Origin: Pseudomonas sp. TH43
GTDB lineage: Bacteria; Pseudomonadota; Gammaproteobacteria; Pseudomonadales; Pseudomonadaceae
Direction of reading: 5' to 3'
Assembly: GCF_016650635.1 (NCBI RefSeq)
Contig: NZ_JAEKFI010000004.1
Coordinates: 682,001 to 746,000 of the forward strand
DNA length: 64,000 bases
The position numbers and the translations under genes are program-made. Positions within the stretch are counted from its first letter, which is position 1. Every line of letters begins with the position of its first letter. Positions 57,905 through 64,000 of the stretch are shown here, piece after piece. A model generated the notes under the pieces. It had not been told where the DNA came from and did not search any database. It saw only the letters and a program-made list of their open reading frames with translations.

Positions 57905-59200
57905 ATGCTGGAAAGGCTGTTTCAACTCAAGGCACACAACACCAACGTGCGCACCGAGATTCTTGCGGGCATCACGACTTTCCTGGCCATGGCCTACATT
58001 CTGTTCGTCAACCCGAGCATTCTCGGCGAGACCGGTATGGACAAGGGCGCGGTATTCGTCGCCACCTGTCTCGCCGCCGCCATCGGTTCGACGGTGATGG
58101 GCCTGATCGCCAACTACCCGATCGCCCTCGCACCGGGCATGGGCCTGAACGCCTTCTTCACTTACACCGTCGTGCTGCACATGGGCCACACCTGGCAAGT
58201 AGCGCTGGGGGCGGTATTCATTTCGGCGGTGCTGTTCTTCCTGCTGTCGATCTTCCGCATCCGTGAATGGATCATCAACAGTATTCCGCTGCCGCTGCGC
58301 TCGGCGATTGCGGCCGGTATCGGCCTGTTCCTGGCGCTGATCGCCCTGCACAACGCCGGTATCGTGGTCAGCAACCCGGCGACCATGGTCGGCCTCGGTG
58401 ACCTGAAACAACCTGCGCCGATCCTCGCAACCCTCGGTTTCGCCCTGATCGTTGCCCTCGAAGCACTGAAAGTGCGCGGCGCAGTGCTGATCGGCATTCT
58501 GGTGGTGACCATCGTGTCGATCGCCATGGGCTTCACCCCGTTCGGCGGCGTGACCTCGATGCCACCTTCGCTGGCCCCGACCTTCCTGCAACTGGACATC
58601 AAAGGCGCTTTGGACATCGGTCTGGTCAGCGTGATTTTCGCCTTCCTGTTCGTTGACCTGTTCGACAACTCCGGCACCCTGATCGGCGTCGCCAAGCGTG
58701 CTGGCCTGATGGGCAAGGACGGCCACATGCCGAAAATGGGCCGTGCGCTGATCGCCGACAGCACCGCGGCCATGGCCGGTTCGTTACTGGGCACGTCGAC
58801 CACCACCAGTTACATCGAATCCGCTGCTGGCGTGAGCGCGGGCGGCCGCACCGGTCTGACCGCCGTCGTTGTCGCGATTCTGTTCCTGCTGGCGCTGTTC
58901 TTCTCGCCACTGGCGGCCAGCGTTCCGGCCTTCGCCACGGCACCGGCGCTGCTGTTCGTCGCCGTGTTGATGACTTCGGGCCTGGCGGAAATAGACTGGG
59001 ACGACATCACCGTTGCCGCACCGGTCGTCGTCACCGCGTTGGCCATGCCGTTCACTTATTCGATCGCCAACGGCATCGCGTTCGGCTTCATTTCCTGGAC
59101 CGTGATCAAGCTGCTGTCCGGTCGCGCTCGTGAGCTGAACCCGGCGCTGGTGATTCTGTCGATTCTGTTCGTGATCAAGTTGGGTTGGTTCAACGCATGA
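57905..59200 (+). CDS. NCS2 family purine permease
   Basis: A 431-residue inner-membrane transporter of the NCS2 (AzgA/AdeP-like) group for adenine, guanine or hypoxanthine. It has [44 protein letters not shown] near residues 19-62, [21 protein letters not shown], and [27 protein letters not shown] (acidic motif of the family), plus [28 protein letters not shown]. Start ATG 57905 ([22 protein letters not shown]). The stop overlaps the trmA start (ATGA), so they are co-translated (the PA4719-PA4720 arrangement, recalled). Confidence 0.93.
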   Translation: MLERLFQLKAHNTNVRTEILAGITTFLAMAYILFVNPSILGETGMDKGAVFVATCLAAAIGSTVMGLIANYPIALAPGMGLNAFFTYTVVLHMGHTWQVALGAVFISAVLFFLLSIFRIREWIINSIPLPLRSAIAAGIGLFLALIALHNAGIVVSNPATMVGLGDLKQPAPILATLGFALIVALEALKVRGAVLIGILVVTIVSIAMGFTPFGGVTSMPPSLAPTFLQLDIKGALDIGLVSVIFAFLFVDLFDNSGTLIGVAKRAGLMGKDGHMPKMGRALIADSTAAMAGSLLGTSTTTSYIESAAGVSAGGRTGLTAVVVAILFLLALFFSPLAASVPAFATAPALLFVAVLMTSGLAEIDWDDITVAAPVVVTALAMPFTYSIANGIAFGFISWTVIKLLSGRARELNPALVILSILFVIKLGWFNA

Positions 59201-60276
59201 CATTTGATTCCCAGGCTTACGCCGAGCAACTTGAAGCCAAGGTCACGCGTTTGCGTGATCTGCTGGCGCCGTTCGATGCACCCGAGCCGACGGTGTTCGA
59301 CTCGCCGCTGCAGAACTTCCGTCTGCGCGCCGAGTTCCGCCTGTGGCGCGAGGGTGGCGATCGGCATTACGCGATGTTCGCTCAGGACGACAAGCGCACG
59401 CCAATCCTCATCGAAGAATTCCCGATCGCCAGCCTGCGTATCAATCAGTTGATGCCGCAGTTGAAAGCCGCATGGCAGGCGAGTTCGGCGCTGAGCCACA
59501 AGTTGTTTCAGGTGGAGTTCCTGACCACGCTGTCCGGCGATGCGATGATCACCCTGTGCTATCACCGCCCGCTGGACGAACACTGGCAGGCGGCGGCATC
59601 GAAACTGGCGGCGGATCTCGGCGTCAGCATCATTGGTCGCTCGAAGGGCAAACGCGAAGTGCTCGGCCTCGATTACGTCGTCGAGAAACTCGAAGTCGGC
59701 GGCCGCACCTTCAGCTATCGCCAACCGGAAGGCGCGTTCACCCAGCCCAACGGCACGGTGAACCAGAAGATGCTGAACTGGGCGTACGAAGCACTTGGCG
59801 ATCGCACTGACGATCTGCTGGAGTTGTACTGCGGCAACGGCAACTTCACCCTGCCGCTCGCCACCCGCGTGCGCAAAGTGCTGGCCACCGAAATCAGCAA
59901 GACCTCGGTCAACGCGGCATTGAGCAATCTCAGCGAAAACGCTGTGGATAACGTCACGCTGGTGCGCCTGTCCGCCGAAGAGCTGACCGAAGCGCTCAAC
60001 GAAGTGCGTCCGTTCCGTCGCCTGCAAGGCATCGACCTGAAGAGCTACGAGTTCGGTAGTGTCTTCGTCGACCCGCCACGTGCCGGCATGGACCCGGACA
60101 CCTGCGAGCTGACCCGGCGTTTCGACAACATCCTCTACATCTCCTGCAACCCGGAAACCCTGGCGGCCAACATCGCCCAGTTGCACGACACGCACCGCAT
60201 CACGCGCTGCGCGCTGTTCGACCAGTTCCCGTGGACGCATCACATGGAATCGGGTGTGTTACTGACCCGCCGTTGA
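59197..60276 (+). CDS. trmA: tRNA (uracil-5-)-methyltransferase TrmA
   Basis: SAM-dependent enzyme making m5U54 in the T loop of tRNAs; 359 residues from [16 protein letters not shown]. Motifs: [38 protein letters not shown] (SAM binding), [19 protein letters not shown] and the catalytic [12 protein letters not shown] (nucleophilic Cys). The ATG overlaps the preceding stop by 4 bases. The frame begins four codons earlier at 59185, but MTFDSQ is the family start. Confidence 0.96.
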   Translation: MTFDSQAYAEQLEAKVTRLRDLLAPFDAPEPTVFDSPLQNFRLRAEFRLWREGGDRHYAMFAQDDKRTPILIEEFPIASLRINQLMPQLKAAWQASSALSHKLFQVEFLTTLSGDAMITLCYHRPLDEHWQAAASKLAADLGVSIIGRSKGKREVLGLDYVVEKLEVGGRTFSYRQPEGAFTQPNGTVNQKMLNWAYEALGDRTDDLLELYCGNGNFTLPLATRVRKVLATEISKTSVNAALSNLSENAVDNVTLVRLSAEELTEALNEVRPFRRLQGIDLKSYEFGSVFVDPPRAGMDPDTCELTRRFDNILYISCNPETLAANIAQLHDTHRITRCALFDQFPWTHHMESGVLLTRR

Positions 60277-60301
60277 TTTGCCGCAGATGCTGGACACAAG
60301 A

Positions 60302-60328
60302 AAGCCGTCGTGATTGACGGCTTTTTTT
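60302..60328 (+). terminator. Rho-independent terminator after trmA
   Basis: Stem AAAGCCGTC / GACGGCTTT around GTGATT, followed by a T-run, 25 bases after the trmA stop. The A-rich left side could also serve the converging DUF2442 gene. Confidence 0.9.
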
Positions 60329-60336
60329 GTGGACGA

Positions 60337-60783
60337 TCACACAGCGGGGTCGATTTTGCGCGGACGTCCGCCCTTCTTGCCATTGGCCCGTGCTGCTTCA
60401 GACTTTGCAGCACTGCTTTGACGACCGTTGCGCGAAGCGACTACCGAAGCCGCCATCGCCATCAGTGACGGACTCGCCGAGATCAGTCCGGCGATGGAAA
60501 CATCGAGGTCTTTGCCCTCGTGGCAAAGTGCAGTGCCCGCGAATCCTATCGTCAGGTTCGCATAATCCTGTGCATCGAATCCGTTGAACTCAGGATAGCG
60601 ATTCACCGGCAGCAACACGCCGCTGCCGTCTTCAAAACGAATGACCAAAGATGGTTTTTCATAGGTTACAGAGACAGCCTGCAAGCTGCTGGCGCGGTTT
60701 GCTTCCCCGCGTTTGATTGCTGCATCGATCGTTTCTTCCGTCAATGGCCTACGTGCGGAAGGCTTTGCCTTGATGATGTTCAT
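60337..60783 (-). CDS. DUF2442 protein with AT-hook-like tail
   Basis: A 148-residue protein: the central part (SLQAVSVTYEKPSLVIRFEDGSGVLLPVNRYPEFNGFDAQDYANLTIGFAGTALCHEGKDLDVSIAGLI) fits DUF2442, and the C-terminus has GKKGGRPRKIDPAV, an AT-hook-like (GRPRK) DNA-binding motif. It begins within the last four bases (ATGA) of the DUF4160 gene, so both are translationally coupled. DUF2442 proteins commonly pair with DUF4160; the pair has been proposed as toxin-antitoxin, with this DNA-binding partner as the likely antitoxin (inference). Confidence 0.85.
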   Translation of the reverse strand: MNIIKAKPSARRPLTEETIDAAIKRGEANRASSLQAVSVTYEKPSLVIRFEDGSGVLLPVNRYPEFNGFDAQDYANLTIGFAGTALCHEGKDLDVSIAGLISASPSLMAMAASVVASRNGRQSSAAKSEAARANGKKGGRPRKIDPAV

Positions 60784-61208
60784 AAATTGATTTCGACTCC
60801 CTCCAATGCGCCTATCAAGGTCAGAAAGGTCTTGTCCCCTTCTGGCTCATAACGTGCCGAACCGACTCTGTAAGTTGTGTGAGTGACGACTTTCATCCCC
60901 AGCACCTGGTTTGAGTGGTTGTCCCACAATTTATTGTCGAGACAGACGGTTTGTAATCTCGACCACCAAATCCTACGGGCCCGTCGCAGATGAGCGGGCT
61001 GTTCAAGGGATTGGCACAAGCCTTCCAGCACGGCCAGCGGCGGTCGACAAGAGAGCGGAGCGACATCCCAGACCTCAATATCGTTATGCCAGAAACTAAA
61101 CTGCAACCGGGCATTCCAGGCGCCTGCGTTCACGTGAACATGTGGCGGGCAATGCTCATCTCGCAGCATGACGACAATCGACAATCCTTTGTAACTGCAC
61201 ACCCGCAT
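60780..61208 (-). CDS. DUF4160 protein (putative toxin partner)
   Basis: A 142-residue protein with the DUF4160 signature DEHCPPHVHVNAG near residues 17-29 and EVWDVAPLSCRPPLAVLEGLCQSLEQPAHL. The C-terminal ~45 residues (VVTHTTYRVGSARYEPEGDKTFLTLIGALEGVEINL) look DUF2442-like, perhaps a fusion. Start ATG 61208. It overlaps the downstream DUF2442 gene by 4 bases. It fits a toxin-antitoxin-like pair, but no catalytic residues are known to me; the HVHV motif is striking for a metal site. Located at a synteny junction between trmA and the quinate locus. Confidence 0.8.
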   Translation of the reverse strand: MRVCSYKGLSIVVMLRDEHCPPHVHVNAGAWNARLQFSFWHNDIEVWDVAPLSCRPPLAVLEGLCQSLEQPAHLRRARRIWWSRLQTVCLDNKLWDNHSNQVLGMKVVTHTTYRVGSARYEPEGDKTFLTLIGALEGVEINL

Positions 61209-61451
61209 GCTAACCCATCCGTTAGGTTAATAAGTTTCAGGATTTGATATCCCGTTCAAATCCGACGACTGGTGAACAGCTCGACCAGGCCTCCCACCGC
61301 AGTCAAGGCTAGCGTCGAAGCGGTCGGTGAGTGGCACAGTTTTCGGGAAAAACCGTAAGCAAAGCTGTCGTCACATCTCGATCCAAGCGCAACGCAAATA
61401 TTACTTGTGTGCGATCACCGAACATAAAACGCCACGGCCATTTTTGTTCAA

Positions 61452-61482
61452 TTGACCATGGTAACCATCTGGTACATTTTAT
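61452..61482 (+). promoter_or_regulatory. Candidate promoter/operator of the quinate-shikimate genes
   Basis: TTGACC (61452-61457) is a near-consensus -35; TACATTTTAT further on resembles a -10. The perfect dyad ATGGT-A-ACCAT (61458-61468) falls between them, ideally placed to be the operator of the TetR regulator encoded at 62898. The gap 61209-61539 has no other gene. Confidence 0.45.
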
Positions 61483-61539
61483 CTCCACAGGCTGAAACCT
61501 TCGGCCAAAGCCAAAAACAATAAGTGGAGTCACCCCCTC

Positions 61540-61989
61540 ATGCCCCCTATCGTTCTGGTGCTCAACGGCCCGAACCTGAACCTGCTCGGCACTCGAGAGC
61601 CGGCGACTTACGGACACGAAATCCTGGCGGACATCTCTGCACTGTGCGGTCGCGCGGCCGAAGAGTTCGGCCTGGCCGTGGAATTTCGCCAGACCAATCA
61701 CGAAGGCGAACTGCTCGACTGGATTCACGCTGCTCGCGGTCGTTGCGCCGGGATCGTGATCAACCCGGCCGCGTGGACGCACACCTCGGTAGCCATTCGC
61801 GATGCCTTGGTCGCCAGTGAATTGCCGGTGATCGAAGTGCACCTGTCGAACGTCCATGCACGCGAGCCGTTCCGGCATCACTCGTTCGTCTCGGCCATCG
61901 CCACAGCAGTGATGTGCGGGTTCGGCAGCCATGGCTATCGTCTGGCCCTGGAACATTTCAGCCAGCGGCTGAAGGGGCAAACAGCATGA
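61540..61989 (+). CDS. aroQ: Type II 3-dehydroquinate dehydratase
   Basis: A 149-residue dodecameric type II enzyme: N-terminal [21 protein letters not shown] (catalytic Tyr in TYGHE, near residue 24), [39 protein letters not shown] and [18 protein letters not shown] (catalytic His). In this context (next to a shikimate dehydrogenase, TetR regulator and quiC) it is most likely the quinate/shikimate catabolic copy, like PA0245, rather than the biosynthetic one. Its TGA overlaps the next gene's ATG. Confidence 0.95.
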   Translation: MPPIVLVLNGPNLNLLGTREPATYGHEILADISALCGRAAEEFGLAVEFRQTNHEGELLDWIHAARGRCAGIVINPAAWTHTSVAIRDALVASELPVIEVHLSNVHAREPFRHHSFVSAIATAVMCGFGSHGYRLALEHFSQRLKGQTA

Positions 61990-62840
61990 GTCGCCACAAC
62001 GTGATACTGGCCGGGCTGATCGGTGCTGGCATTCAGGCCTCGCGCACGCCAGCGCTGCACGAGCACGAGGGTGATGCACAGGGCATGCGCTACCTGTATC
62101 GATTGATCGATCTGGATCAGCTGAAAATGGACACCACCGCCCTGCCCGATCTGCTGCTGGCGGCAGAGCGAATGAACTACACCGGACTGAACATTACGTT
62201 TCCGTGCAAGCAGGCAATCATGCCGTTGCTGGATGAATTGTCCCCGGAAGCCAAGGGCATCGGCGCGGTAAACACCGTGGTATTGAAGGACGGCAAACGT
62301 GTCGGTCACAACACCGATTGCCTCGGTTTCGCCGAGGGTTTTCGCCGAGGCTTGCAGGACGCCGCCCGTGAGCGTGTGGTGCAGATGGGCGCCGGTGGTG
62401 CGGGCGCGGCAGTGGCCCACGCCCTCTTGAGCGAAGGCGTACAGCAATTGAGCATTTTCGACGTCGACAGCGACCGCGCCGAGAGTCTGGCGAACAATCT
62501 CAATCAGCATTTCGGCTTCGGTCGCGCGGTGGCCGGCCGAGATCTGCCGAGTACGCTGAACCAGGCAGATGGTCTGGTGAACACTACGCCGATGGGCATG
62601 GCCAAACTGCCGGGCATGCCGGTGCCGGTCGAGTTGCTGCGCAAGGAGTTGTGGGTCGCGGAGATTGTGTATTTCCCGCTGGAAACCGAACTGCTGCGCA
62701 ACGCCCGTGCCTTGGGTTGCCGCACGCTGGACGGCGGCAACATGGCGGTGTTCCAGGCAGTGAAGGCGTTCGAACTGTTCAGCGGCGTGGTGCCGGATGC
62801 ACAGCGGATGCTCGCGCATTTTCAAAGCATGAACGGGTGA
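61986..62840 (+). CDS. Shikimate dehydrogenase-family enzyme (quinate/shikimate locus)
   Basis: A 284-residue NAD(P)-dependent enzyme: N-terminal SDH domain with [39 protein letters not shown] (catalytic Lys in PCKQ, near 77), HNTDCLGF (catalytic Asp), then Rossmann [18 protein letters not shown]. The start of the substrate pocket ([20 protein letters not shown]) replaces the usual S-x-S motif of AroE with SRTP, as in the catabolic shikimate/quinate dehydrogenases of pseudomonads (PA0244-like). It overlaps aroQ by four bases (ATGA). Quinate, shikimate or both as substrate cannot be told from sequence. Confidence 0.88.
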   Translation: MSRHNVILAGLIGAGIQASRTPALHEHEGDAQGMRYLYRLIDLDQLKMDTTALPDLLLAAERMNYTGLNITFPCKQAIMPLLDELSPEAKGIGAVNTVVLKDGKRVGHNTDCLGFAEGFRRGLQDAARERVVQMGAGGAGAAVAHALLSEGVQQLSIFDVDSDRAESLANNLNQHFGFGRAVAGRDLPSTLNQADGLVNTTPMGMAKLPGMPVPVELLRKELWVAEIVYFPLETELLRNARALGCRTLDGGNMAVFQAVKAFELFSGVVPDAQRMLAHFQSMNG

Positions 62841-62841
62841 G

Positions 62842-62896
62842 GATCAAAAGATCGCAGCCTGCGGCAGCTCCAGGGATCGGCTGCGATCTTTTGATT
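62842..62896. terminator. Long palindrome ending aroQ-aroE (ATCAAAAGATCGCAGCC repeat)
   Basis: GATCAAAAGATCGCAGCC (62842-62859) and its inverse (62879-62896) form an 18-bp stem around 19 bases. It separates the aroE-like gene from the converging TetR gene. One arm recurs at 19851-19878, so it belongs to a repeat family as well as being terminator-like. Confidence 0.75.
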
Positions 62897-62897
62897 G

Positions 62898-63575
62898 TCA
62901 GGCTTGCAGGTAGCGCAACACCGACTCGCAGATCATCTCGCGATGCCGCTGCTTGATGCTTTCATCCGGCAGATCGATCTGAAAAATCTCGCCAAACGTA
63001 TGCCGGTTCGACACGCGATAGAAGCAGAACGAGCTGATCAGCAAATGCACGTCCAGAGCATCCAGCCCGCTGCGGAATACTCCCTCCTCAACACCGCGAC
63101 GCAGAATCTCGCCAAGTGAATCGAGGATGGTGTTGTTCATCGCCTTGATCGCGTCGGAACGCTTCACGTATTCAGCGTTGTGAATATTCTCGATGCTGAC
63201 GATGCGCACGAAATCGACGTTGCGGTCGTGGTGATCGAAGGTGAACTCCACCAACCGCCGAATCGCCACCACCGGCGACAGTTCGTCGAGGTGCAGTCGG
63301 TTCTCGGTGCTGCGGATATCACCGTAGAGCTTCTCCAACACCTCGACGTACAACTGTTCCTTACTGCCGAAGTAGTAATAGATCATGCGTTTTGAGGTAT
63401 GGATGCGCTCGGCGATCGCGTCGACGCGGGCACCGGACAAACCCTGCTGGACGAATTCGACGATCGCCTCTTGCAGGATGTTCTCGCGGGTCTTTTCCGG
63501 GTTGTTCTTGCGACTCTTGCGCGGCTCTACCGCTGGTAAGACGGAAGCTGCGGGGAGTTCTGGGATCATTGTCAT
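62898..63575 (-). CDS. TetR family regulator of the quinate locus
   Basis: A 225-residue regulator. N-terminal DNA-binding domain: NNPEKTRENILQEAIVEFVQQGLSGARVDAIAERIHTSKRMIYYYFGSKEQLYVEVLEKLY (residues 24-84). The C-terminal domain is helical with a TetR_C-type region (DFVRIVSIENIHNAEYVKRSDAIK). From its position between the shikimate dehydrogenase and quiC (PA0243-like) it probably controls quinate/shikimate breakdown. Start ATG 63575; a second ATG (63569) is close by. Confidence 0.9.
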   Translation of the reverse strand: MTMIPELPAASVLPAVEPRKSRKNNPEKTRENILQEAIVEFVQQGLSGARVDAIAERIHTSKRMIYYYFGSKEQLYVEVLEKLYGDIRSTENRLHLDELSPVVAIRRLVEFTFDHHDRNVDFVRIVSIENIHNAEYVKRSDAIKAMNNTILDSLGEILRRGVEEGVFRSGLDALDVHLLISSFCFYRVSNRHTFGEIFQIDLPDESIKQRHREMICESVLRYLQA

Positions 63576-63676
63576 TGCGGGCTCACGGCCATCACTGCAC
63601 AGGCGGCGATTATGAGCCGCGCGGCACAGTGAAGGAAGCCGCGCAGCCCGTGTTTAATCCCGCGTTTACGAATTCC

Positions 63677-64000
63677 CTACAACTTAGCCTGGCGAACGGC
63701 GCCACTGCGTGATTTGGCCATCGCTGCCAGACGTACGGCGACGTTCGCCGCACCATAACCGGCATAACCGTTTTTACGCTGGATGATCTCGAAGAAAAAG
63801 CGTCCTTCGAACGGCTCGGTGTAGACGTGGAACAACTCACCGCCCTGCGCGTCACGGTCGTAGAGCACGTTGTAATACGCCAGCTCGCTGAGGAACTCGT
63901 CGTCGAAATCGAAACGTGCGGCGAGGTCGTCGTAATAGTTGAGCGGGATATCCAGCAGCGGCACTCCGGCCTCTTTGGCGCGACTGACTTCAGCGAAGAT
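63677..64000 (-). CDS. quiC: 3-dehydroshikimate dehydratase QuiC, C-terminal part
   Basis: Only the last 107 residues are inside the window; the 5' end lies beyond the right edge. The segment (EAGVPLLDIPLNYYDDLAARFDFDDEFLSELAYYNVLYDRDAQGGELFHVYTEPFEGRFFFEIIQRKNGYAGYGAANVAVRLAAMAK) is the C-terminal HPPD-like domain, with the metal-binding Glu of FFEIIQR. Pseudomonas quinate-type dehydratases (QuiC1) are known as fusions of a 3-DHS dehydratase with such a domain. The gene context (aroQ, aroE-like, TetR) supports this over a plain HPPD. Confidence 0.85.
   Translation of the reverse strand: MFAEVSRAKEAGVPLLDIPLNYYDDLAARFDFDDEFLSELAYYNVLYDRDAQGGELFHVYTEPFEGRFFFEIIQRKNGYAGYGAANVAVRLAAMAKSRSGAVRQAKL

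Overview
The window looks like chromosome from a Pseudomonas of the P. fluorescens group. Evidence: high-GC coding DNA with typical long antisense shadow frames, Pseudomonas-type REP repeats between genes, and a gene order that from memory follows P. aeruginosa PAO1 from ispH (PA4557) to fpr (PA4615) almost gene for gene, with a few strain-specific insertions. Homologies are judged from the translated sequence and family knowledge; no database search was run.

Layout. 1-7281 (minus): murJ, then ribF-ileS-lspA-fkpB-ispH, the isoprenoid/lipoprotein/translation cluster; ispH runs off the left edge. 7534-7806: rpsT. 7933-11698 (minus): a secreted MORN-repeat protein, creA, proB. 11836-13860 (minus): obgE and rpmA/rplU, divergent from ispB (14101). 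15251-23743: small conserved genes: a YjdM-like zinc-ribbon protein, an iron-regulated small protein behind a Fur box, fklB, a YqhA-like membrane protein, a large lipoprotein, a Lon-like AAA protease and a DUF3015 protein. 24008-30374: Lnb/DUF4105 protein, a small lipoprotein, a Gre-factor-like protein, gdhA, ettA. 30660-36001: morA (PAS-GGDEF-EAL) and glyA. 36285-37484: a tandem pair of unrecognised paralogous genes in an AT-richer pocket, the best candidate for an undescribed system. 37739-44629: dctA-like transporter, two GntR-type regulators, a CobW-type GTPase with a YbdD-like protein and cstA, and a MapZ-like PilZ protein. 44783-49866: radA, katB-ankB, mscL, fpr.

After 49867 the PAO1 order breaks up: a LuxR-type quorum-sensing solo behind a lux-box-like palindrome, rlmG, the cyanide-insensitive oxidase operon cioA-cioB with a 55-residue DUF2474 gene and an upstream ANR/FNR box, an MFS exporter, a DJ-1/PfpI protein lacking the usual cysteine, a secreted DUF4879-like protein, an NCS2 purine permease overlapping trmA, a DUF4160/DUF2442 pair resembling a toxin-antitoxin module, and the quinate/shikimate locus (aroQ, a shikimate dehydrogenase, a TetR regulator and the 3' end of quiC).

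Themes: housekeeping translation and envelope genes; c-di-GMP signalling (MorA, MapZ-like); carbon/nitrogen metabolism (gdhA, glyA, cstA, dctA, quinate); oxidative and respiratory stress (katB-ankB, fpr, cioAB). Intergenic DNA carries at least three repeat families, mostly as inverted doublets. No tRNA, rRNA, IS element, prophage or CRISPR array was seen.
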